DNA of 64,000 bases. Origin: Vibrio tetraodonis (GTDB taxonomy: Bacteria; Pseudomonadota; Gammaproteobacteria; Enterobacterales; Vibrionaceae). The DNA lies in contig NZ_QLYY01000006.1 of the NCBI RefSeq assembly GCF_003350295.1, positions 62,001 through 126,000 on the forward strand, in the 5' to 3' direction. The notes below the pieces were generated by a model that made no database searches, was not told the DNA's origin, and saw nothing but the letters and a program-made list of their open reading frames with translations. Position numbers and translations under genes: made by a program. This document shows positions 1 through 8,594 of this stretch, in pieces (position 1 is the first letter of the stretch; the number at the start of each line of letters is the position of its first letter).

Positions 1-1159
1 GCATCGCATCGGAATACTTCATTACGTGCTCACCTATTTTCCAATTAAAACTTCCATTTACGTATTGGCTAAGTGCGGCGGCAGAAACATCAGAGAAAGA
101 CTCATTCATACCTCCAGACATACCCCTATACTCAAGGCCAGAGTTCTGCTCGGTAAAACCATGGCTGACTTCGTGAGCAATGACATCCCATGTCGCAAGC
201 GGATACATGGACTGGTTGCCATCACCAAATGTCATTTGCCGTCCATCCCAAAATGCGTTGCCATAGTTTGTTCCGTAATGCACACGCATGGTTAGCTGTT
301 GTTGTAATGGTTTAGTGTTTAGCCAATCCATATACATATCAAACACACGTTGCCCAAAGTACTGAGCATCATTCATCGGAGCATACGCCCCATTGACTGC
401 TCGGTTACTGTTCGTATTACAGCTAAATTGATGTACTTGTCCACCATACTGTTGATTCTTCATATCAATAGTTTTGACGTTTTGGCTGTCCATTTGACAG
501 TACTGATTCACTTCAAAACCACCATAATGTGTCGTGGGACTGAAATAATATTTACCGCTTTTTTGGTTACCGCCAGGGCCCTCTGCTTCGATAAATGCGA
601 TTCCTTCCCATTGATCAAGAATCTCCCCATTTTTGGCATCGACTAATGTAATTGGTCTTGATGGCGACATGCCTTTCATTTCAACAAGATCAACTTTATA
701 TACAAGATGAGCCACTTGTTGCTTGTCTTGCCAGATCATTAGATTGGCCCTTGGCTCACCAATCGGGCGAGATGCAAAGCCTGTATTGGCGCCTTTTACA
801 AGGTCTATGGCTTGGTCGGCGTTAAACATAGGCATGGTAGAGCCAATGTCTGAGCTAATACCTGTGAGAACTTGTCCATCAAGAGGGGTTATATCACCCT
901 GATTGGAAACTTGCGCAACAATAGACTGACCGTATACCGGAACACCAAAATGTAATTGCTGCTTGCGCAGTAGAGTGTTGCTTCCTGCTTGTACATGATT
1001 AATTTCTCGATATGCCAGCGGTTGGCTAGAGGGTGAATAATTCTTAGACGCTGTCTGATTAAGTATATGAGAGAGGTCGATCCGCGAGTGATCAACTATG
1101 TTTGCCGCTTGCGAGCCAAATGTTATTGGTAGCAAGAGAAGTAAATGAACATTACGCAT
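1..1159 (-). CDS. M4 family zinc metalloprotease, vibriolysin/hemagglutinin-protease type (3' end outside window)
   Basis: Secreted thermolysin-family endopeptidase. The reading frame is open from the ATG at 1159 to the left edge (386 codons), so the C-terminal part is missing from the window. Residues 1-19 form a signal peptide. Residues about 25-190 are an FTP/PepSY-type propeptide that would act as intramolecular chaperone and inhibitor. The catalytic domain follows and shows the zinc motif HEVSH (H329, E330, H333) and the third ligand E353 in GMNESFSD, as in vibriolysins. It is divergent from the exporter that starts at 1581. Members of this family usually leave the periplasm by the type II system, so a link to that exporter is unproven. 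Family call is secure; the exact orthologue (hapA, vvp, empA-like) is not resolved. Confidence 0.95.
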   Translation of the reverse strand, partial: MRNVHLLLLLPITFGSQAANIVDHSRIDLSHILNQTASKNYSPSSQPLAYREINHVQAGSNTLLRKQQLHFGVPVYGQSIVAQVSNQGDITPLDGQVLTGISSDIGSTMPMFNADQAIDLVKGANTGFASRPIGEPRANLMIWQDKQQVAHLVYKVDLVEMKGMSPSRPITLVDAKNGEILDQWEGIAFIEAEGPGGNQKSGKYYFSPTTHYGGFEVNQYCQMDSQNVKTIDMKNQQYGGQVHQFSCNTNSNRAVNGAYAPMNDAQYFGQRVFDMYMDWLNTKPLQQQLTMRVHYGTNYGNAFWDGRQMTFGDGNQSMYPLATWDVIAHEVSHGFTEQNSGLEYRGMSGGMNESFSDVSAAALSQYVNGSFNWKIGEHVMKYSDAM

Positions 1160-1580
1160 ACTTCACCTTTGTAATTATTTCAGTTAGTTGGGGTAAAAAT
1201 TGCGCTTCCAGAGTAGTGTTCATTTTCAACAAAAATAACTGCAATTAATTTTATATGGGCGATTGGTTCAAAATGTTTAACTTATTATTATTTCGAATGA
1301 GATCTTGGTTCTAAGATAGATATTTATAATTTTAATCTGACTATTAATAATTCTTTAACTTATTGTTATTTTTTATTTTATTCTGAGGATTTTGTATAAC
1401 ACAGGCAGTAAAATAATGGATGAATTCTGATGCCGATTGCTGGGTCTTAAAAATTCGGTCACGTTAAAACTATGTAAAAAAAATTCATTACTATGCCTAT
1501 GCAACGCGTTAACGGTTATCATGGTGGAACTTATAACTAAGTAGTCACAGTGCTACACAAATAATTAATGGAACAAACGC
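1160..1580. promoter_or_regulatory. AT-rich divergent intergenic region
   Basis: This 421-bp stretch separates the divergent metalloprotease and exporter genes and must carry both promoters. It is very AT-rich around 1240-1400. I see no convincing ORF, and no clean palindrome matching a known quorum-sensing or Fur site. Confidence 0.5.
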
Positions 1581-2714
1581 ATGGCTAAATCTTGGCTGAT
1601 ATCAACTGCATGCATTGTATTTATAGGCAGTGGTGTCTGGGTCTATTTACATTCTTCAAGTAGTACAGATCCATTTCCTATCTTAAATGTGGAAAAAGGA
1701 ACGATTGAAAAACAGGCAATGGCAGTGGGTAAGATAGTGCCATCACATGCCATTTCGATTAAATCTCCCATCGAAGGAATTGTTGGCGAAATATACGCTC
1801 AAGTAGGACAAGACGTTCAACGAGGCCAACCTTTGGTCAAAGTCAGTCCGAATCCTACGCCTAAGGCACTCACGGACGCGTCTACTGAGTTGATGCTCAG
1901 TGAGGCGGAGTTGGAATCCGCCAAACAAAAGCTGTCAAATTTGGCTGAGTTGCTAAAACAAGGTGTTATTCCGAGTAATTATGATGAGTATGTAAGCGCT
2001 CGTTCCCAAGTGAAATCTGCCAATGCGACGGTATTACAAAAACGGCAAAATCTAGCGTTAATTCAAAGTGGTGAAGCTTTAATTGGTGATGAACATTTGA
2101 CCTCTACCATTTTGGCACCAATAAGTGGCACGGTTTTGAATCGTAAAGTTGAGGTTGGGGAGCCGATTATATCGACAGAGTCCAGTCAAGCTGCGACAGA
2201 AATTATGTCTCTGGCTGATATGAATAGCATGATATTCAAAGGCAGTGTCAGTGAACATGATGCGGCTCAGCTGATTACAGGAATGCCGGTTTCTTTATCG
2301 GTCGCACCTTATCCCGATATAGAAATTAAGGGTGTTATTACTAAGGTTGCTATTCAATCTGAAAAACTCAACTCGCCAGATAATACGGACACTACAAAGA
2401 GTTTTGACAATGGCTTTGAAATAGAAGTTGGTCAACTCAACATTCCAGACAATGTGACTTTGCGATCAGGCTTTTCATCGACGGCGAAAATCACACTTAA
2501 AAAGTCTCAAGATGTCTTAACGCTACCTGAACGAGCGTTGAAATTTGAAGGTTCTAAACTCAATGTTTTGATTGCAGATAATTCAGAACAAGGTTTTCAT
2601 CAACAGGAAGTGGTGTTGGGTTTATCGGATGGCATCAAGGTCGAAGTGCTTGAAGGTGTGAGTTTGGGAGAAGAAGTCATTGATAATAGTATGATGGGAA
2701 GCGATCATGGCTAG
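1581..2714 (+). CDS. HlyD/MacA-type periplasmic adaptor subunit of an ABC exporter
   Basis: Membrane-fusion protein that would bridge an inner-membrane ABC permease and an outer-membrane channel. One N-terminal transmembrane anchor (about residues 5-25) is followed by a biotinyl-lipoyl-like half (about 60-95), a helical hairpin (about 100-160), the second lipoyl half and a beta-barrel/membrane-proximal region. The length (377 aa) fits the MacA family. The stop overlaps the start of the TolC-like gene by 8 nt, so the genes are translationally coupled. Two FtsX/MacB-like permeases and an ATPase follow. Substrate unknown: MacA-type systems move macrolides, lipopeptides or small proteins. The GGAA upstream of the ATG is only a weak ribosome binding site. 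Confidence 0.9.
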   Translation: MAKSWLISTACIVFIGSGVWVYLHSSSSTDPFPILNVEKGTIEKQAMAVGKIVPSHAISIKSPIEGIVGEIYAQVGQDVQRGQPLVKVSPNPTPKALTDASTELMLSEAELESAKQKLSNLAELLKQGVIPSNYDEYVSARSQVKSANATVLQKRQNLALIQSGEALIGDEHLTSTILAPISGTVLNRKVEVGEPIISTESSQAATEIMSLADMNSMIFKGSVSEHDAAQLITGMPVSLSVAPYPDIEIKGVITKVAIQSEKLNSPDNTDTTKSFDNGFEIEVGQLNIPDNVTLRSGFSSTAKITLKKSQDVLTLPERALKFEGSKLNVLIADNSEQGFHQQEVVLGLSDGIKVEVLEGVSLGEEVIDNSMMGSDHG

Positions 2715-3975
2715 TCAACGTCTTTTTAGCATAACGAGTTTGTTTTTGGCGATTACGTCAAGCGCTTCCTGCTTTTCTTTAACCATGGATCAAGCGTGGG
2801 AACTGGCAAAAAAACATGATCCTGATTATGAAATGGCTCAGATAGATCTCCAAATTGGGGAAACGGATGTTTCAGTAAACCGCAGTGCTTTACTTCCATC
2901 ACTTGATGCCAATGCTTCATCGAATTGGAACCAAGATAGCGATAATACCAACTCATATAATCTGGAGTTATCTCAAAAAATTTGGGATAGCAGCTTGTGG
3001 TCAAACCTTGATCAAGCACAGGCCAACTATCTCAAAATCGAGCTTGAATTGGCGAAAGCACAAGGTGATTTGGCACAAAAGGTACTCGCAGCTTATTTAA
3101 ATGTTGCCAGTGCTCAAAGTCAATTATTATTGGCGGAAAAGAAGTTTGCCGAGGGCCATAAACTTCTCAAAATAATAGAGAAGCGTTATCGCGCTGGTAA
3201 AGTGACGTCAGTAGACGTTGAAGAGATAAAAGCGACTCAGATCGCCGAAAAATCAAGGATTCTTGAAGAGAAAGCTAAACTAAATTCTCAGATAGCGCAG
3301 TTGGCTGCTCTTGTTAATCAAACTCCAGAACATGTAGAACAGATTAAGACGGACTCTCTTGTAGAGCCGAAGATGTTGGTTAAATCTGAATCTCAATGGA
3401 TGAAGTTATCCATGGACAAGAGTCCAGAATTGTTGGCAGCGACACAAAGTGTGAAAGCAAGCGAGTTTGCTCGCCAATCAGCCCGAGGCGGCTATTATCC
3501 TACCGTCTCTGGTAATTTGGGTTATCGCGATGATGATACCAATTCAGATGGAGAATTTAACGCTGGGCTAACCTTGAATCTTCCCATTGACCTCAACGGC
3601 TCGACGAAAGCCAAAGTCGAGGCGGCATCACTTAATGTACTGAAAGCAAAGCAATACAAGCGTAAGATAGAAATCGATATTGAGAAAAGAATTAGGCAGC
3701 AATACAACCAAGTAAGCATTAATTGGGAGCGTGTATTGATGGCGAGTTCTCTGGTTGATTCTAATGCTAGAGTGCTCAAAAGTAAGCAGACTCTTTATGA
3801 CGCTGGTAAATCTGAAGCCTCTGATGTGATTGACGCTCACAATCGCTTATATGAGGCCAAGGTTGGTTTGGAGACGAACCTATACAACTACTGGCAAGAA
3901 AGAATTGATCTGTTACATACATCTGGTCAGCTTGATGATGGAACGATTCTGACCATTTCACAGGCCTTTCATTAA
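2707..3975 (+). CDS. TolC-family outer-membrane efflux channel
   Basis: Outer-membrane trimeric exit duct. A signal peptide (about residues 1-23) precedes two repeated outer-membrane-efflux-protein halves rich in long amphipathic helices (about 30-215 and 235-410), which build the periplasmic tunnel. At 422 aa it is a normal family length. It sits between its adaptor (8-nt overlap) and the first permease (the TAATG junction shares one base), so it appears dedicated to this exporter rather than being the general-purpose TolC of the cell. A dedicated channel inside the operon is less common for MacAB systems, which often borrow the housekeeping TolC. Confidence 0.9.
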   Translation: MASQRLFSITSLFLAITSSASCFSLTMDQAWELAKKHDPDYEMAQIDLQIGETDVSVNRSALLPSLDANASSNWNQDSDNTNSYNLELSQKIWDSSLWSNLDQAQANYLKIELELAKAQGDLAQKVLAAYLNVASAQSQLLLAEKKFAEGHKLLKIIEKRYRAGKVTSVDVEEIKATQIAEKSRILEEKAKLNSQIAQLAALVNQTPEHVEQIKTDSLVEPKMLVKSESQWMKLSMDKSPELLAATQSVKASEFARQSARGGYYPTVSGNLGYRDDDTNSDGEFNAGLTLNLPIDLNGSTKAKVEAASLNVLKAKQYKRKIEIDIEKRIRQQYNQVSINWERVLMASSLVDSNARVLKSKQTLYDAGKSEASDVIDAHNRLYEAKVGLETNLYNYWQERIDLLHTSGQLDDGTILTISQAFH

Positions 3976-5189
3976 TGAAAACCTTATTGTTACAAACATG
4001 GGTGACCATAATGGCTCATCGTACTAAGAGTATCTTGGCAGTGGTGGCTATTTCTTGGGGTATGATATCAGTTGTTACTTTAATGGCGTTAGGTGAGGGC
4101 TTTTACCGCAAGCAGAGTCAGTCATTTGCCTTTATGATCAATGATACTCAAATCATTTTCCCTTCAAGAACGAGTAAACCGTGGCAAGGAATGCCAACGC
4201 GACGAGAAATTAGCTTATCACAAGACAATGTGGACCAGCTTAAACACGCTGATTTTGTTGCCGATGCTGCTGCGGTTTATGCAAAATGGGATGCTAACGT
4301 GTCTAGTATGATGGGACAGCAACTTGCAACAGGTGTTGGAGGTGTTGACTCGGCTTACTTCCCTTTAATGAAACGTAAACTCAGGTTGGGATCTAGGAAT
4401 ATTTCTCCAAGTGACATTAAAAATCACACCAGAGTAGCAATTATTGGTGATCAGCTTGCGCAAATGGGTGGATTGAGTGTCGGTGATGATGTGAAAGTCA
4501 ATGGGATTCCTTTTCGGGTGATTGGTATTTTGGATGATGAAAGCAGTGGTATTTCATTTGGTGACAGTCGGAGAGTCTTCATCCCTCAAACCACTTACCG
4601 TGACCTATGGAATGATAAAATTTGGATGATCTTAGCCAAGTCTGCTTATGATGCAGAAACGACTTATTTTAGGAAAAATATCATCGCATTTTATGCCCAG
4701 CGACTCCATTTTGATCCAATGGACCGAGACGCCTTGTCGTTTTTAGATATGAGTGATAGTTCTGATGTAATCATCAATATCTTGAGGGGCATTCAGATAT
4801 TTCTTGCTGCCAGTGGTGTGATGACCATGGCGGTAGGAGCGCTTGGTGTTGCAAATATTCTGTTTTTGTCTGTAACAGAGAGGACAAGAGAAATTGGTGT
4901 TCGACTTGCAGTGGGGGCGACCCCAAACATTATTCTCAGTCAATTTATTTTTGAAGGGCTAATTCTTGTAGCCATAGGAACCACGGTAGGACTTGGGCTT
5001 TCGCTGGGCTTAGTAGGAATCTTGTCTATGGTGACCCTACCAGAATGGATAGGTGACCCTGCTGTTACTCCACAGGCAATTATAGTTGCTTTGCTAGTGA
5101 CTTTTTGTCTTGCGTTTCTTGCCTCTTATTTTCCAGCAAGACGTGCATCGCGTTTGACCCCTGTTGTTGCTTTAAGTGCAAAGGCTTAA
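3975..5189 (+). CDS. MacB/FtsX-type ABC exporter permease 1
   Basis: Inner-membrane permease without its own ATPase. One transmembrane helix near residues 18-40 is followed by a large periplasmic MacB_PCD domain (about 45-260), and then three transmembrane helices (about 270-400) containing the conserved VTERTREIGVRLAVGA segment of FtsX-fold proteins. The start codon overlaps the previous stop by one base and a second, different permease begins 3 nt downstream, suggesting a heterodimeric permease, as in LolCE, rather than the MacB homodimer. The ATPase is encoded separately at 6496. Confidence 0.9.
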   Translation: MKTLLLQTWVTIMAHRTKSILAVVAISWGMISVVTLMALGEGFYRKQSQSFAFMINDTQIIFPSRTSKPWQGMPTRREISLSQDNVDQLKHADFVADAAAVYAKWDANVSSMMGQQLATGVGGVDSAYFPLMKRKLRLGSRNISPSDIKNHTRVAIIGDQLAQMGGLSVGDDVKVNGIPFRVIGILDDESSGISFGDSRRVFIPQTTYRDLWNDKIWMILAKSAYDAETTYFRKNIIAFYAQRLHFDPMDRDALSFLDMSDSSDVIINILRGIQIFLAASGVMTMAVGALGVANILFLSVTERTREIGVRLAVGATPNIILSQFIFEGLILVAIGTTVGLGLSLGLVGILSMVTLPEWIGDPAVTPQAIIVALLVTFCLAFLASYFPARRASRLTPVVALSAKA

Positions 5190-5192
5190 ATC

Positions 5193-6476
5193 ATGTTGCT
5201 GCCAATAAGACAAATTTTTCAAGAAATGGCGTCAGAGAAGATTCGATTTGCTTTGACGGTTCTAGCGGTTGCGTGGGCAACCTTATGTATTGCAGGCATG
5301 CTGGCTGTGGGTGAAGGGATCCGCCTTGGTGTAATGAAAACCGCGCAAAATGGTAATGGCAACCTCATCTATCTGACGGGAGGCATTGCTACTATTGACT
5401 TTGGCCGTTTTTATATGGGCAAGCCTTTGGAGCTAAAACTCGATGACTCCGAGATTGTGAAGTCTCTCCCAGAGGTAAAATCAGTAGCACCAACTGCAAT
5501 GTGGGAAGAGGATATAACCGTTGGGGATAAATATACATGGCGTCAGCCTTTGGCTGTTAGCAATGAATTTCAGTCCATGACCAATCTTAAACTTCTTAAC
5601 GGTGGCCGCTGGTTTAATGTTATTGATCAGCGAGAGCAGCGTAAAGTGGTTGTACTAGGGTATACAGTAGCTGCCGAATTTTTTAACTCAGAAGAGAGCG
5701 AAAGCTGGTTTGATACTGTGACGCTCGAAGTAAACCCAGTGGGTAAAAAAGTTAAAATTGGTGATGAGGAATTTACAGTAATTGGGGTTTTGAAAAAAAA
5801 TAGTGCTGATATAGAGCAGGGTTACCCTATCGACTATTCAAGTTTTGTCCCTCTTGAAACGTGGAAGCGTTATCACCTTGGCGGTGATATTTCTGCAATC
5901 AATGTTGAGCCCCATCAATGGGCCGATCGCATCAGGCTTGCAGATACTATACGTCAAGTTTTGGCTCGTAAGCATGGCGCAAGCGTCGAAGACAGACAGA
6001 TTGTTCAGGTGGAAGATAGGTTCCTTGACCAAAAAAGCATGCGTCAGTTTCTTGTGGGTCTGCAGAGCTTTTTAGGCATTATTGGATTTGTTACTCTGGC
6101 GGTAGCTGGGGTAGGAATCGCTAATGTTATGTATGCAACAGTAAAACGTTCTACGCGAGATATCGGTGTACGTATGGCTGTAGGAGCAACGCCGACCGCA
6201 ATTCGCTTGCACTACTTAGTTCAGTCGTTGGCCACTATGTTGACTGGAGGAGGGCTCGGGCTCATCACCACTTATTTACTCGTATGGACTATTGCCGCGA
6301 TTGATCTCGAAGGCAACATGCTTTACGAACATCTTGGTAATCCAATCCCGCAACTGTCTTGGTTAGTTGTAGCCATTGTGGTTTGCACTTTGGTCGTAAC
6401 AGGTGTTTTGTCGGCTTGGTTACCGGCCAACAGAGCAGCTAAAGTCACGCCAATGGAGGCCTTGCAGAGTGAATAA
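5193..6476 (+). CDS. MacB/FtsX-type ABC exporter permease 2
   Basis: Second inner-membrane permease, 427 aa, with the same one-plus-three transmembrane layout: a helix near residues 18-38, a periplasmic domain to about 285, and three C-terminal helices including the family segment STRDIGVRMAVGATP. It clearly diverges from permease 1, especially in the periplasmic domain, so the pair is not a recent tandem duplication. It lies between permease 1 and the ATPase with short gaps (3 and 19 nt). The likely complex is adaptor + channel + permease 1/permease 2 + two ATPase copies. Cargo is not evident from the sequence. Confidence 0.9.
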   Translation: MLLPIRQIFQEMASEKIRFALTVLAVAWATLCIAGMLAVGEGIRLGVMKTAQNGNGNLIYLTGGIATIDFGRFYMGKPLELKLDDSEIVKSLPEVKSVAPTAMWEEDITVGDKYTWRQPLAVSNEFQSMTNLKLLNGGRWFNVIDQREQRKVVVLGYTVAAEFFNSEESESWFDTVTLEVNPVGKKVKIGDEEFTVIGVLKKNSADIEQGYPIDYSSFVPLETWKRYHLGGDISAINVEPHQWADRIRLADTIRQVLARKHGASVEDRQIVQVEDRFLDQKSMRQFLVGLQSFLGIIGFVTLAVAGVGIANVMYATVKRSTRDIGVRMAVGATPTAIRLHYLVQSLATMLTGGGLGLITTYLLVWTIAAIDLEGNMLYEHLGNPIPQLSWLVVAIVVCTLVVTGVLSAWLPANRAAKVTPMEALQSE

Positions 6477-6495
6477 CTCAGAGAGTAATACAGAT

Positions 6496-7200
6496 ATGGC
6501 TGAAAATTTACTGGTTAAACTCAATGGTATATGTAAATACTATTCCAGTGGAGATACGGAAGTTAGAGCTTTGGACGAAGTAAGTCTAACTATTGCTCAA
6601 GGAGAGTTTTTATCCATATTAGGACCATCAGGTTCAGGTAAGTCGACATTGATGAACATTTTGGGTTGCTTGGATAAACCTACCCAAGGAAGTTACCAGC
6701 TTGATGGTCAAAATGTTGCTTCCTTGACGAGTAACCAGTTGGCGGAAATTCGTAACCAGAAAGTGGGTTTTGTATTTCAAAGCTTTAATCTTCTCGAATA
6801 CGCGACGGCGTTAGATAATGTTGCTCTTCCCCTGGTCTATTCAGGTATCTCAGCTAAGGAGCGTAAGCGTCGTGCTAGTGAGCTACTTAAGCAGGTAGGT
6901 TTGGGCGATCGTATGGAGCATAAGCCAAACCAATTGTCTGGTGGCCAGAAACAGAGGGTGGCAATTGCTCGAGCCCTAGTTAACGACCCGCAAATTATAT
7001 TGGCTGATGAACCTACGGGTGCTCTGGATTCAAAGTCTGGCGCAGAAATCGAAGCCTTATTCAATCAATTACATTCACAGGGCCGGACTTTGATTATAGT
7101 GACTCATGATAACTCCCTAGCCGAGCGTACCAAACGTGTTATCACTATTAAAGACGGTAAACTTGTGTCTGATAGAAAACCTGTTGCCGTGGAAATATAA
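6496..7200 (+). CDS. ABC exporter ATPase, MacB/LolD type
   Basis: Nucleotide-binding subunit that energises the two preceding permeases. The Walker A motif GPSGSGKST lies near residue 43, the signature LSGGQKQ near 147, Walker B ending in ADEPTGALD near 170, and the switch histidine in VTHD. I chose the ATG at 6496 (234 aa, the normal LolD/MacB-NBD length). An upstream in-frame extension to 6403 would run through the end of permease 2 and lacks family similarity. A strong palindromic hairpin closes the operon just downstream. Confidence 0.93.
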   Translation: MAENLLVKLNGICKYYSSGDTEVRALDEVSLTIAQGEFLSILGPSGSGKSTLMNILGCLDKPTQGSYQLDGQNVASLTSNQLAEIRNQKVGFVFQSFNLLEYATALDNVALPLVYSGISAKERKRRASELLKQVGLGDRMEHKPNQLSGGQKQRVAIARALVNDPQIILADEPTGALDSKSGAEIEALFNQLHSQGRTLIIVTHDNSLAERTKRVITIKDGKLVSDRKPVAVEI

Positions 7201-7204
7201 ATCA

Positions 7205-7239
7205 ACATGCGCTGATTCATCTGATGAATCGGCGCATGT
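7205..7239. terminator. Long palindromic hairpin between convergent genes
   Basis: Arms 7205-7221 and 7223-7239 pair in 16 Watson-Crick pairs with one T-G wobble around a single central base, so a real hairpin would open a few of the innermost pairs. It lies between the convergent exporter ATPase and LPMO genes. There is no T-tract on either side, so it may act as a bidirectional barrier or an RNA-end stabiliser rather than a classic intrinsic terminator. Confidence 0.6.
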
Positions 7240-7256
7240 CATCAACGCTTGCAAGA

Positions 7257-8282
7257 CTATCGGCTTTTAATCAGAGATAGTTGATAGTTAAACTTGGCGG
7301 ATGGGCCATGAACCTGATTAGCATATAAGTTATGAGAATCAAACATATAATGATTCATTCCTTTGTGCCAAATGCCGATATACCACTCTCGATTGTTACG
7401 ACTATTAAACTTGGCAGCAAGTTCTGCTGGCCAAGTGCTGTACTGAATATGTTGGTCGGTAATAACTAGAGAGATATCGTGTTGTTCTTGGCCTTCTAAA
7501 TTGAATATACGTAAACGTATTGTGTCTCCAACTTCTGCAGGGCCGAAGTTAGAGGGAATGAAGTAGCTGAGCACGGAGAGCGTATCATCTAGCTCATTAG
7601 CCAGTGAATTTGGTTCAGGACTGCTCTTATTAGAGGTAAACGAAATATCACTGCAGTTATAAAAGCCTTCTCCTGCCGGATCTTCACGTTGCCATCGGGT
7701 AAACAGAATAGCGTCCCCACTTCTATTCGGTGGCAGGGTAATGGTGATTTCATAATTGCGGTTTGAATCGACGGCAATATTTCCCGCTGTATCGACTAAT
7801 TCCAAATCTGACCATGTTAGTGGGTAGGTAGTGTCATACTCGGGTTTACTCAGGTAGAACTCCCAATATGAGGGATTATGAGGGGCCGTTGCATGAAATA
7901 TGAGTTTGAATTGATGGTTTGGATCAAGTGTTATCGGCGTCTTTTGCCAGTCGGGTGATGTGATATTGAGTCCTGATTTGGCAGGGTCACCTGCACTACA
8001 CAAATTTGCATCTGGTATTGATGTTTTTACCTGTTCTATATCCCAATATTGACTGACGTTAATCGCAATTTCGTTACGTTGGACAAACTGAAAAGCTCCG
8101 GATTGATCGAATGCAGCTTGGCATGCTGCGTTTGGGATGCTGTCCTCCCAAAAGCCCCCATCAAGGTAACAAATATTTTGTCGAGCGTTCGGATATTCTA
8201 CCCAGCCATGGGCGCGTACGGTTAACGAACAGAAGGTCAATAGGCTTGTAATAGTAAGATAGGTCGTTGTGCAGGGTTTCAT
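7257..8282 (-). CDS. AA10 lytic polysaccharide monooxygenase (chitin-binding protein) with GbpA domain-2-like tail
   Basis: Secreted copper enzyme expected to cleave crystalline chitin (or cellulose) oxidatively. The signal peptide ends before residue 25, and the mature chain starts with His (HGWVEYPNAR), the first arm of the copper histidine brace. The second brace His is in the segment ATAPHNPSYW. After the AA10 domain (to about residue 200) the last 110 residues resemble GbpA domain 2, with a WPAEL...N pattern. No C-terminal CBM5/12/73 module is present, unlike GbpA. The start at 8282 is set by AAGGAG seven bases upstream; an in-frame TTG at 8297 would sit on top of that site. A divergent chemoreceptor gene lies next to it. 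Confidence 0.9.
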   Translation of the reverse strand: MKPCTTTYLTITSLLTFCSLTVRAHGWVEYPNARQNICYLDGGFWEDSIPNAACQAAFDQSGAFQFVQRNEIAINVSQYWDIEQVKTSIPDANLCSAGDPAKSGLNITSPDWQKTPITLDPNHQFKLIFHATAPHNPSYWEFYLSKPEYDTTYPLTWSDLELVDTAGNIAVDSNRNYEITITLPPNRSGDAILFTRWQREDPAGEGFYNCSDISFTSNKSSPEPNSLANELDDTLSVLSYFIPSNFGPAEVGDTIRLRIFNLEGQEQHDISLVITDQHIQYSTWPAELAAKFNSRNNREWYIGIWHKGMNHYMFDSHNLYANQVHGPSAKFNYQLSLIKSR

Positions 8283-8594
8283 AATATCTCCTTGCAAATA
8301 TTATTATTGCCTGAAAGCACAATATATGTGTACTCAACGATCTCAACCTAGCAGTAACGCCACGATTATCTCGGTAAAACTCAATTAATATCTTTTTACT
8401 CTGCTAATTTGGAAGCCTGTACTCAGAGATATGGAAATGTTTGTTGAAATATTCAATCAGACTCGAGTCACTTCAAATTCAAATTATCTTATCGGATAAA
8501 GACGTTAAACAATTGCCGCTCATTGCAATTGATTAGACTAACAGCTAAAGCTTAATAGGTGTGCAGGTTAAAAGCAGCTAATTAAGGTAGTGTT
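8283..8594. promoter_or_regulatory. Divergent LPMO/chemoreceptor regulatory region
   Basis: This 312-bp intergenic region holds the promoters of the LPMO gene (leftward) and the chemoreceptor gene (rightward). It contains an exact 7-bp inverted repeat, CAATTGC and GCAATTG, at 8510-8516 and 8525-8531, overlapping a flagellar-type promoter candidate at 8497-8522. A regulator binding there could affect the chemoreceptor gene. Confidence 0.4.
8497..8522 (+). promoter_or_regulatory. Candidate sigma-28 (FliA) promoter for chemoreceptor gene
   Basis: TAAAG at 8497-8501 and GCCG at 8515-8518 match the cores of the flagellar sigma-28 consensus (TAAAGTTT, 11-nt spacer, GCCGATAA), with a spacer one base short and a degenerate right half. 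It lies about 75 nt before the chemoreceptor ATG. FliA control is usual for methyl-accepting proteins. Confidence 0.35.

Noticed and set aside
1240..1400. Possible LuxR/HapR-type binding sites before the exporter
   Set aside because: TTATTAATAAT-like strings occur, but only as part of general AT-richness; none has the two symmetrical half-sites of the consensus.
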